NCBI GenBank assembly: GCA_927911745.1
Contig: CAKMQF010000072.1
Span: forward strand, 1 to 7,175
Origin: an uncultured Gemella sp.
GTDB lineage: Bacteria; Bacillota; Bacilli; Staphylococcales; Gemellaceae
Direction: 5' to 3'
DNA length: 7,175 bases
A model generated the notes under the pieces. It made no database searches, had not been told where the DNA came from, and saw nothing but the letters and a program-made list of their open reading frames with translations. Within the stretch, counting starts at the first letter, position 1. Each line of letters starts with the position of its first letter. Positions 1 to 6,231 of the stretch are shown in pieces. The translations under genes and the position numbers were made by a program.

Positions 1-62
1 TATAGGATGACTTAAATTTTTCTAAGAAAAAACTGTTAATACGTATTTAGTACTTTAAATAA

Positions 63-90
63 TAGTTTAAACTAGATTTTAGTTAGTTTA
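63..90 (+). promoter_or_regulatory. Putative response-regulator binding repeats upstream of the two-component operon
   Basis: Three similar heptamers lie in the same orientation: TAGTTTA (63-69), TAGATTT (73-79) and TAGTTTA (84-90). They are spaced 10 and 11 bp apart, about one helical turn each. OmpR-family regulators typically bind such direct repeats as dimers. The first copy is also half of a perfect 12-bp palindrome, TAGTTTAAACTA (63-74). The block ends just before the -10 box at 93-98 and covers the -35 zone, so bound regulator could activate or repress. Autoregulation by the downstream regulator is an inference; AT-rich DNA gives such repeats by chance fairly often. Confidence 0.4.
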
Positions 91-92
91 TA

Positions 93-98
93 TATAAT
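93..98 (+). promoter_or_regulatory. -10 box of the two-component operon promoter
   Basis: A perfect TATAAT lies about 50 bases before the response-regulator start. There is no good TTGACA-like -35 at 17 bp upstream (about 70-75), where the phased TAGTTTA-like repeats sit instead. A weak -35 with activator repeats is typical of promoters that depend on a regulator. A start of transcription near 105 would give a leader of about 44 bases. Confidence 0.5.
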
Positions 99-148
99 GA
101 TTTTATATTGGAAAAACAACACAAAAATATAGTAAGGAGTGAAAGTCA

Positions 149-826
149 ATGAGGTTATTATTGGCAGAGGACGAAAGAGACTTAGCAGATGCTCTAGAAG
201 CAATGCTAAAACACAACAATTACTCAGTGGATGTAGTAAACAACGGACAAGATGCATTAGATTATCTAATGTTAGATGATTATGATGGAGCTATTCTTGA
301 TGTTATGATGCCACAAATGGATGGAGTAACAGTAGTAAAAAAACTTAGAGAAAATAAAAAAAACACACCAGTATTATTACTAACAGCTAAGTCAGAAATT
401 GAAGATAAAGTATATGGATTAGATAGTGGTGCGGATGACTATTTAACAAAACCATTTGTTACAAGAGAATTATTAGCAAGGGTACGTTCTATGACGAGAA
501 GACAGGCTACATTTACTAGTAACGTACTAGAATTAGGTAATGTTAGTTTAAGTAAATATACATTTGAATTATCTACAGAAAAAGATAAAGTAAGATTATC
601 AAATAAAGAATATCAAATGATGGAAATGCTTATGAGGAATCCTGGGAACGTTATTCAAACTGAACAATTTTTAGAAAGAATCTGGGGTTATGACAGTGAT
701 TCTGAAATTAATGTAGTATGGGTTAATATTTCTTATTTAAGAAAAAAACTAAAAGCATTAGATGCTAATATCCACATTAAAGCAACAAGAAATGTAGGAT
801 ATACATTGGAGATGCTTGATGTTTAA
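149..826 (+). CDS. OmpR/PhoB-family response regulator
   Basis: This 225-residue cytoplasmic DNA-binding regulator is the output half of a two-component system. The receiver domain (about 1-118) has the acidic pocket E7/D8, phospho-acceptor D51 (in LDVMMPQMDG), switch T79 and K101 (in TKPF). A winged-helix DNA-binding domain follows (about 126-222), with LSNKEYQMMEMLMRNPG, WGYDSDSEINVVWV and the YLRKKL recognition-helix region. Length is normal for the family. The AAGGAG at 134-139, 9 bases before the ATG, fixes the start. Small departures from the usual consensus are ATRNVGY in place of RGVGY near the end and VWV where VDV is common. The gene overlaps the sensor kinase by 8 bases, so translational coupling is likely. 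The target genes are unknown, and I do not recognise a specific named system. Confidence 0.95.
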   Translation: MRLLLAEDERDLADALEAMLKHNNYSVDVVNNGQDALDYLMLDDYDGAILDVMMPQMDGVTVVKKLRENKKNTPVLLLTAKSEIEDKVYGLDSGADDYLTKPFVTRELLARVRSMTRRQATFTSNVLELGNVSLSKYTFELSTEKDKVRLSNKEYQMMEMLMRNPGNVIQTEQFLERIWGYDSDSEINVVWVNISYLRKKLKALDANIHIKATRNVGYTLEMLDV

Positions 827-2048
827 GAGTCTTAGGAGAAAATTCGTAACCACTGCTGTTGGTAGTGTGGCTGTAGTAATAGCTATACTTGCAATAGCAT
901 TGAACTTTATTAATTTTAATAAACTAGAAGAAAGAATAGATACAACATTGCTAGATGCTTCTAGATCACAGGCATTGATAAAAAATCTTTGCAGAAGATG
1001 GAGATGATTTAGTAATTACTAAAAAATTCATCAAGTGCTACAGAATATAATGGTTTTTCAATTGCAAAAGTCGATAATAATGGTAGAATAATTAAAGCAT
1101 ATCGAGACGATAGCTTAATAGCGGATCAAGATGCTTTGCAAAGTAAAGTGATAGAAGCATTAGAAAAAGGAAAAACAAGTGGATTTATAGGCAGTTATAG
1201 ATTCTTAAAAGTAGAAACAAATGTAGGAAACTTAATACTATTTTTAAATTGCCAACGTGAACTGGATTCTTATGAATCTTTTGTGAAAAATAGTGTTTTA
1301 ATTTCAATAGGAGTAATACTATCAGTACTTGTTTTAATTATTCTAGTATCAAAAAGGGTAATAGCACCAATACAGGAGACATATTTAAAACAAAAACAAT
1401 TCATAACAGGAGCTAGTCACGAGTTAAAAACACCGTTAGCTATTATTAGTTCTAATGCTGATGTATTAGAGATGATGAATGGTGATTCAAAATGGACGCA
1501 AAATATACATAACCAAGTAGATAGATTGTCTAGTTTAGTTAGTAGCTTAGTAGTATTTAGTCGTATGGAAGAAAAAGATACAGTAGAAAGAACGCACTTT
1601 GACCTATCTGAGGCATTGAAATTAAGAATTGAAGATTTTGATGAATTAGCTAACTTCCAAAAAAAGAACATTATAGCGGATGTCGATCCTAACCTGAATT
1701 ACTATGGAGAAAAAGACTCTATAATTCAGTTAATGGATATACTATTAGAAAATGCAATTAAATATGCACCAGAAGATAGTGATATATCGGTTAAACTTAA
1801 TAAGAATAGAAAATATGCTACTTTAAAAGTTTCTAATAAGGCTAATGTAAAGAAAGGTGATTTAAGCAAAGTTTTTGATCGTTTCTATAGATTAGATGAA
1901 TCTAGAAATAGTGCGATAAAAGGTTATGGTATAGGATTATCTATGGCACAGCTTATAGCAAGAAAACAACAAAGAAACAATTCAAGCATATGCACCAGAA
2001 GATGGCATCTTCAAGATTGAAGTGCGATTTACATTAGGTGATAGATAA
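819..2048 (+). pseudogene. Sensor histidine kinase, reading frame broken at three sites
   Basis: This is the membrane sensor partner of the upstream regulator. The ATG at 819 is preferred over an upstream TTG at 816 because GGAG (808-811) lies 7 bases before it. Reading through the breaks gives about 408 residues: membrane helix 1 (about 10-31), a roughly 125-residue extracellular domain, and helix 2 (about 157-178, around SVLISIGVILSVLVLIILVS). A HisKA domain follows with phospho-accepting H200 in SHELKTPL (codon 1418-1420). The ATPase domain has the N box (LLENAIKYAP, N311) and the G box (GYGIGLSMA, from residue 368). The usual DxGxGI G1 box is not evident. Frame changes fit one extra A in A6 at 980-985, one in A6 at 1021-1026, and one in the A-rich stretch 1963-1973. 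The restored tail runs TIQAYAPEDGIFKIEVRF and stops at 2046-2048. As given, no full-length kinase can be made. Sequencing error is a serious alternative to real inactivation. Confidence 0.9.
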
Positions 2049-2059
2049 TAAATAAAAGG

Positions 2060-2092
2060 TAATCCTCTAAACCGTTTTGGTTTGGAGGATTA
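2060..2092 (+). terminator. Rho-independent terminator after the two-component operon
   Basis: A 14-bp stem (2060-2073 with 2079-2092, one T-G wobble) closes a GTTTT loop and is followed by a T-rich stretch (TTTGTTATTG). It begins 12 bases after the restored kinase stop, which supports 2048 as the true end of the kinase gene. Confidence 0.88.
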
Positions 2093-2144
2093 TTTGTTAT
2101 TGTGAAGTAAAATGTAGTTATATGAAGAAGAATTATAGAAAAAG

Positions 2145-2173
2145 TTGTAATCACAAAAAATAAATGCTATAAT
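2145..2173 (+). promoter_or_regulatory. Strong extended -10 promoter for the small two-helix membrane protein
   Basis: TTGTAA (2145-2150) is followed, after exactly 17 bases, by TATAAT (2168-2173). A TG one base upstream of the -10 (TGCTATAAT) makes it an extended -10. This is a near-consensus housekeeping promoter. The leader to the ATG at 2256 would be about 75 bases. Confidence 0.75.
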
Positions 2174-2255
2174 GTACAAAAAATATGATTATATTGAAGT
2201 TGGATAAGATTGAAAAATTCATTGGATTATAGATGAACACAAAGGGGGAAAAACA

Positions 2256-2523
2256 ATGTTTGATGTATTTTTTGATTTTCTAATTGGGATTATTGAAAAT
2301 GCGAGAGTATCACTAAAAAACCTGAATAGAATTCAGAGAATTATAGCAGGTGTTTTGTATTGTATTGAGGTAATAATCCTTTTAGTTATAGCGTTTTTTA
2401 ACGGTTGATGAGTATCGAATTACAAGGGAGATATTATATTTATTCGGTTTATTCATTTTTGTATCTATATGCCATATATTATTTTATAAAAAATATCTTA
2501 ATAATAGTGAAGTTAAAGATTAA
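2256..2523 (+). pseudogene. Small two-helix membrane protein of unknown function, one frame break
   Basis: I do not recognise this gene. The ATG at 2256 follows a strong AAGGGGG ribosome site (2242-2248, 7 bases away). As written the frame runs 50 codons (MFDVFFDFLIGIIENARVSL at the start) and stops at 2406-2408. A continuation in the next frame begins at 2401 (TVDEYRITREILYLFGLF) and runs to a TAA at 2521-2523. Removing one T from T6 at 2394-2399 joins them as AFLTVDEYRI and gives an 88-residue protein. That protein has two hydrophobic helices (about 30-50 and 58-76) joined by a short charged loop, with a Lys-rich end. The strong promoter and ribosome site argue for a real gene. Transcription continues toward the neighbouring membrane-protein genes, though they have their own promoter. 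Confidence 0.65.
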
Positions 2524-2559
2524 AAAGAGGATAGTCAGTAGCTCTAATTAGTAAATTTT

Positions 2560-2588
2560 AAAGATTTTTATTTATGATAAAAATTTTG
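2560..2588. other. AT-only hairpin between small membrane-protein genes
   Basis: ATTTTTAT (2564-2571) pairs with ATAAAAAT (2577-2584) around a TTATG loop, and the stem can extend to 2560/2588 with two wobble pairs. With almost no GC pairs it is a poor terminator. It could weakly separate the 2256-2523 gene from the next promoter, or it may simply reflect base composition. Confidence 0.25.
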
Positions 2589-2637
2589 TAAATTAATTTA
2601 ATTTTCACTATAATTTGATAACGTTTTATGCTATAAT
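2586..2637 (+). promoter_or_regulatory. Two possible overlapping promoters for the DUF4064-like gene
   Basis: One candidate is TTGTAA (2586-2591), 17 bases, TATAAT (2609-2614). The second is an extended -10, TGCTATAAT (2629-2637), without a clear -35 at the right distance (TTGATA at 2615-2620 is only 11 bases upstream). The second shares the ten-mer ATGCTATAAT with the promoter at 2145-2173. A small hairpin, AAAGG-GAAAT-CCTTT (2644-2658), lies in the leader just before the ribosome site. Confidence 0.6.
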
Positions 2638-2683
2638 TAGTAAAAAGGGAAATCCTTTGATTTTATAGAAGGAGGGTTTTATT

Positions 2684-3154
2684 ATGAAACCATTTAAAAG
2701 AACAGTGGAGAAAGTGTTAGCGTGGATTGCTAATATTATATTAATAGTAATAACAGGATTTTTAGCGTATGGATCATTCTTTAAGGTCTCTGTTTTAAAA
2801 GATAACCAAGAATTTTTAAATCTTTTTAAAGAAGAACTTGCAAAAAATCCTAATGGGGCTAACTTAAATGGGGTTAACTTATCAGCTGAACAACTTCTTG
2901 ATTATACGATTCAAGGACTTAAGATGTATTCAGTTCTATTAATTGTATTAGTTGTAGTAGCATTATTAGCATCATTCTTAATGAAAAAACGCATTTTATC
3001 AGGGATACTTTTCTTATTATTAGCAATAGTAGTAGCTGTTGGAACAGTAGGGGTATTAATACCTGTATATTTATTATATTTCATCGTAGCAATTATGCTA
3101 TTTGTTAGAAAAGAAAACCCTGCGGAATATCAAGAAACAGTTAATTATTTGTAA
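2684..3154 (+). CDS. Four-helix membrane protein, DUF4064-like
   Basis: This is a 156-residue integral membrane protein. A short basic N-terminus (MKPFKRTVEKVLAWI) leads into helix 1 (about 11-33). A hydrophilic loop of about 45 residues, probably outside the cell, contains NGANLNGVNLSAEQLLD. Helices 2-4 follow at about 80-100, 103-121 and 122-141, with a short charged tail. The layout, and the KRTVEKVLAWI-type opening, resemble the DUF4064 family of small Firmicute membrane proteins, whose function is unknown; that assignment is from memory and tentative. AAGGAGGG (2669-2676), 7 bases before the ATG, is a very strong ribosome site. The next gene starts 23 bases after the stop, so the two are probably co-transcribed. 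No catalytic motif is seen. Confidence 0.85.
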   Translation: MKPFKRTVEKVLAWIANIILIVITGFLAYGSFFKVSVLKDNQEFLNLFKEELAKNPNGANLNGVNLSAEQLLDYTIQGLKMYSVLLIVLVVVALLASFLMKKRILSGILFLLLAIVVAVGTVGVLIPVYLLYFIVAIMLFVRKENPAEYQETVNYL

Positions 3155-3177
3155 GGATAAAATTGAGGAGAATTGCT

Positions 3178-3447
3178 ATGGTAGGTAATATTTTAGTTTT
3201 TTGTCAATTGTTTATAGTTTTATATAGTTTTTATATAAACTTTAAAAATTCAGAGTATATGAAACAATCTAATTGGTATAATAGTATAATTTGTTATGTA
3301 TCTCTAGGTATGATTAGCAATAATATTGATAATATCTCCACTAAAGCAATTCTTACATTAGTAATGTTTTTAATATTAATAAGCGACTTTAATACTACAA
3401 AAATATTAAGAAATAACGATACAGAAATAGTTTCAGAAAAAATATAG
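3178..3447 (+). CDS. Small hydrophobic protein of unknown function
   Basis: I do not recognise this 89-residue protein. It has an N-terminal hydrophobic helix (about 3-20, NILVFCQLFIVLYSFYI), a weaker central one (about 36-50) and a third (about 56-71, AILTLVMFLILIS), and a polar end. The ATG at 3178 is chosen over an in-frame TTG at 3163 because GAGGAG (3165-3170) lies 7 bases before it; the TTG has no ribosome site. It sits 23 bases after the four-helix membrane-protein gene and probably shares its transcript. A membrane location is inferred from composition only. There is no clear terminator after it. Confidence 0.6.
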   Translation: MVGNILVFCQLFIVLYSFYINFKNSEYMKQSNWYNSIICYVSLGMISNNIDNISTKAILTLVMFLILISDFNTTKILRNNDTEIVSEKI

Positions 3448-3617
3448 CTATTTATTCTGATTAATCGTATAGAAACATTATACAAAAAGTATATACTTTA
3501 GAGTAATTTTAAAATTATGATTTTCTTAGAGTCATTAATTTAAGATTATCTTCTTTTTATTATTTTAATGTATATTTAATATATAAAATTTTTTATGTGA
3601 AATTTAGTTAATCAAAT
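3448..3617. other. AT-rich intergenic stretch with short palindromes
   Basis: No gene is seen here on either strand. It holds two perfect 14-bp palindromes, AAAGTATATACTTT (3486-3499) and TAATTTTAAAATTA (3504-3517), and an imperfect direct repeat TAGAGTAATT / TAGAGTCATT about 30 bases apart. None has the GC stem and T-tract of a good terminator. In DNA this AT-rich, such palindromes may carry no function. Confidence 0.35.
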
Positions 3618-3646
3618 TTTAATTAATCACAATATTGTGGTATAAT
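3618..3646 (+). promoter_or_regulatory. Promoter of the hepS-hepT operon with an overlapping 12-bp palindrome
   Basis: TATAAT (3641-3646) is preceded by TG with one base between (TGGTATAAT), an extended -10. The -35 position (3618-3623, TTTAAT) is weak. The perfect palindrome CACAATATTGTG (3628-3639) fills the spacer right against the -10, where a bound repressor would block polymerase. The predicted leader to the ATG at 3676 is short, about 23 bases. The operator role is an inference. Confidence 0.6.
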
Positions 3647-3675
3647 TTATAAAGATAAATAATGAAGGACTTACT

Positions 3676-4062
3676 ATGAAAAAATATAATTATAATGAAA
3701 GATTAATAGAAAAATTAAATATTACTTCTTTTATAGAAAAATATAATTTTGATAATGAATTATATAATACAGCAATTTTTTGTGCACTTAGTTCAATTGA
3801 GAGCCACAAATTAGAAGGTGATAGTATTGAATCAAAATCACTTTTACTTGGTGATTATTTTAGTTTTGAGTATTATAGTTTATTGATAGGTAGTTTAGAT
3901 AAGTTGACTATCCTCACAGAAACTATGCAGAATGGATACTTACAGCTAATTGCTAAAGAGATTAGTGAGAATGAATTTTTTCTAAGTGTTATAAAGACTT
4001 GGTTTAACTTCTATAATGTTGAATTTCAAGAGTCTGATATTAAATTGGTAACCTTTGTTTAA
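3676..4062 (+). CDS. hepS: Short HepS-like subunit I of heptaprenyl diphosphate synthase
   Basis: This 128-residue protein is probably the non-catalytic partner of the polyprenyl synthase encoded 16 bases downstream. In the Bacillus two-subunit enzyme, HepS has no DDxxD site but is needed for activity and chain length. The recognisable block is GDYFSFEYYSLL (59-70), close to the GDYFSxLYYSLL stretch I recall from Bacillus HepS. It is preceded by a helix (NTAIFCALSSIESHKLE, 31-47) matching the helix before that block. It is about half the length of Bacillus HepS (about 250 residues), with a short N-terminus and little after the block. Upstream DNA is full of stops in all frames, so it does not look like a broken longer gene. 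GAAGGA (3664-3669), 6 bases before the ATG, sets the start. Assignment rests on one motif plus gene order. Confidence 0.75.
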   Translation: MKKYNYNERLIEKLNITSFIEKYNFDNELYNTAIFCALSSIESHKLEGDSIESKSLLLGDYFSFEYYSLLIGSLDKLTILTETMQNGYLQLIAKEISENEFFLSVIKTWFNFYNVEFQESDIKLVTFV

Positions 4063-4078
4063 GTTAATGGAGAATAGA

Positions 4079-5026
4079 ATGTTAAAACAGTATGATACGT
4101 TGGTACACGAGGTATTAGAAGATATTTTCGAAATTACTAGAAGTAATGATGAACAATTAGATGAGATTGTAAAAAAGTATTTTCTAAATGGAGGTAAAAG
4201 GGTTAGAGTACTTCTTTTACTAATGTGTGCTAAATTAGGAAATTTTGAACTAAATAAAAAAGACATTATTAGAATGGCTAGTATAGTTGAAATCATTCAT
4301 ACTGCTAGTTTAATTCATGATGATATTATAGATAATGCCGATACTAGACGAGGCAGTGTTACGATGAATAAAGAATATAGTAATGAGTTTGCTCTTCGCG
4401 TAGGGGATTATTTATTTTCTGTAGTTTTAAAAGAAGTGGCTAAGTTTAATAATGAGAAAATACATCTATATTTAGCACAAACGCTTAAAGAATTATGTAT
4501 TGGTGAGCTTATTCAAGAGGATGGCTTATACGATATTAAAACTAGAAAACTAGATTATCTTAAAAAAATTAAGAGAAAGACTGCAATATTAATAGCTTTT
4601 GCTTGTGTAGCAGGGAGTATAGTCGCGGATGCTTCTAATGAAGATATAAGAAGTGCTTTTTCATATGGTTATTATTTGGGAATGAGTTATCAGATAATTG
4701 ATGACTATCTTGATTTCGTAGGAGGAGCACAAAATCTTGGAAAAGAAGTCGGACAGGACTTAATGAACGGTAATATTACATTACCAGCTTTATTAGCTAA
4801 GGAAGAAAAACCAGAGATATTTTATAATTTTACAAAAGACACGAGTAGTGAAGAAAAAGACGAAATAATAAATTATATAAAAAACAACGATAAAGTTTTA
4901 TCAGAAACATTAGCTGTAAGTAGACGATATTTAGAAAAAGCTCAGGAGAGTATCGATAATATTGATTCTACTGTAAAAACTGAATTGACATTTATTATGA
5001 ATAAGTTAGCAAGGAGAGAAAATTAG
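4079..5026 (+). CDS. hepT: Long-chain polyprenyl diphosphate synthase (HepT-type catalytic subunit)
   Basis: A trans-prenyltransferase that condenses isopentenyl diphosphate units onto an allylic primer, probably giving a heptaprenyl-length chain for quinone side chains or other lipids. It is a cytoplasmic, all-helical enzyme. From ATG 4079 it has 315 residues, a normal length. Seen in order: NGGKRVRVLLLL (substrate binding), first Asp-rich motif DDIID (81-85) followed by ADTRRG, GDYLFS, GELIQEDG, KTA, second Asp-rich motif DDYLD (208-212), and GKEVGQDLMNGNITLPALLA. The residue five before the first motif is Ala (ASLIHDD), as in long-chain synthases rather than farnesyl types. ATG 4079 has GGAG 6 bases upstream; alternatives at ATG 4067 and TTG 4055 lack a ribosome site. 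The usual menG between hepS and hepT is missing. The TPR gene begins at the base after the stop. Confidence 0.93.
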   Translation: MLKQYDTLVHEVLEDIFEITRSNDEQLDEIVKKYFLNGGKRVRVLLLLMCAKLGNFELNKKDIIRMASIVEIIHTASLIHDDIIDNADTRRGSVTMNKEYSNEFALRVGDYLFSVVLKEVAKFNNEKIHLYLAQTLKELCIGELIQEDGLYDIKTRKLDYLKKIKRKTAILIAFACVAGSIVADASNEDIRSAFSYGYYLGMSYQIIDDYLDFVGGAQNLGKEVGQDLMNGNITLPALLAKEEKPEIFYNFTKDTSSEEKDEIINYIKNNDKVLSETLAVSRRYLEKAQESIDNIDSTVKTELTFIMNKLARREN

Positions 5027-6193
5027 ATGGATATACAACAATTTTTAGAGGAATTAAAAGATATAGATTTTTCAGCATTAGATAGAGAACAACAAGAGGA
5101 GTTTCGTACAATACTTTTAGATAATGGATTATTTGATGAGTGTTTAGAATTATCTAGAATTATTTATGAACAAAATAGAGAAGATGATACTGCAATTGAA
5201 GGATATGTACACAATCTTTTATACCTAGATAAGAAGGATGATGCTTTAGTAGTATTATACAATTCACCAAAAACACCTTCAATCTTATATCAAGAAGGAT
5301 TAATATATTTAGAAGATGAACTATATGAAATAGCTGAAGATAAGTTCTTAGCAGCCAGAGCAGGAACGGATTTTGATGAAGCTATTCGTGCAATTGATAA
5401 AGAGTTAGTAGGGATTTATTTATCGACAGGAAGAGAAGATAAAGCTAGAAACTTAAGTGAGAGAATTTTTTATGAAGAACCATCTTTAGAAAATTTCCAA
5501 ACAGCATTTGATAATTTATATGCTTTAGGATTATTTGAAGAGGCTATTGACTTCTATAATGAAAATGGAAGAGGGTATGAGGATGCAGGAATTCTGTTCT
5601 CATTAGCATTCGCTTATAATCAAGTTCAGAATTTAGAAAAATCAAAAATGCACTTATTAAAAACTATCGCAATAGATCCGGATTTCACTGAAGCATACTT
5701 ACACTTAGGACATATGTCAAAAGGGGACGAAGCTAAGAGATACTTAGAAAAATATATTGAGTTACAAGGAATGGCTATTAGTGCTTACCTGCACTTGATC
5801 TCATTATATAAAGATGATCAGCAATATGATAATATCCGTACTTTAATGCAAGAAGTATTAACAGCACAAGGTATCTCAGAAGAAACATTATTTATTGCTA
5901 TAAATGCACTTAAATCACTATATGAGTATGAGAAAATCTATGATTTATATAATGGAAACTCATTAATAAAGATGATCCAATTCTTTTAGGTGCAGCTTTA
6001 AATGCCACTGTCAGAAGAAGAAGATTATATTGACTTTGTTGAAGAAGAAGTCGTTACATATTTTGATGTTTTACACGATGATCCAACGTATGTAGAAACT
6101 TTAAGAAATGTTTATGATTTAACTGGAAGTTCTAGAGTTCTTGAGATAATAAATCATTTTGAACATCACCATGGACCACATGGCCATCATTAA
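5027..6193 (+). pseudogene. Tetratricopeptide-repeat protein with His-rich tail; frame lost and regained near the end
   Basis: A cytoplasmic, acidic, all-helical TPR protein, probably a protein-binding scaffold. ATG 5027 has AAGGAG 10 bases upstream. As written the frame stops at 5987-5989 (320 residues). Inserting one A near 5965-5966 gives SLNKDDPILLGAALNA, and removing one C at 6005-6006 returns to the original frame (LSEEEDYIDFVEEEV). The restored gene is 388 residues ending at 6193. TPR-like helical pairs run through it, clearest at 189-222 (LAFAYNQVQNLEKSKMHLLK, then AIDPDF). The end is EHHHGPHGHH, which could bind metal. In Bacillus and Staphylococcus a TPR gene, ypiA, lies downstream of hepT with ndk and aro genes between; this may be its counterpart, but that is inferred from position and type. 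The -1/+1 pair flanking a sensible 13-residue stretch favours sequencing error over decay. Confidence 0.85.
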
Positions 6194-6231
6194 TACAATG
6201 AAAAATACATTAAGAATAGGAGGTGCTAGTT

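Noticed and set aside
17..31. TTTTTCT/AGAAAAA hairpin at the left edge as a terminator for an upstream gene
   Set aside because: Loop of about one base and almost no GC pairs; it cannot form a stable terminator stem.
72..257. Minus-strand open frame of 61 codons overlapping the regulator start
   Set aside because: Low-complexity, Leu/Phe-rich translation of the complement of the promoter and the regulator's 5' end; no ribosome site and no family resemblance.
1417..1671. Minus-strand open frame of 84 codons inside the histidine kinase
   Set aside because: It lies opposite the conserved HisKA region; the plus strand carries clear motifs.
2850..2896. Pentapeptide-repeat-like stretch ANLNG-VNLSA-EQLLD in the four-helix protein
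   Set aside because: At most three imperfect units in a loop of a membrane protein; too short for a pentapeptide-repeat fold.
3982..4296. Minus-strand open frames at 3294-3485, 3982-4296 and 6799-7035
   Set aside because: All lie opposite supported plus-strand genes or a terminator and lack ribosome sites or recognisable domains.
6002..6193. Separate 63-residue His-rich protein starting at ATG 6002
   Set aside because: No ribosome site before this ATG. The frame is the same as the main TPR gene, and correcting two single-base indels joins them smoothly.
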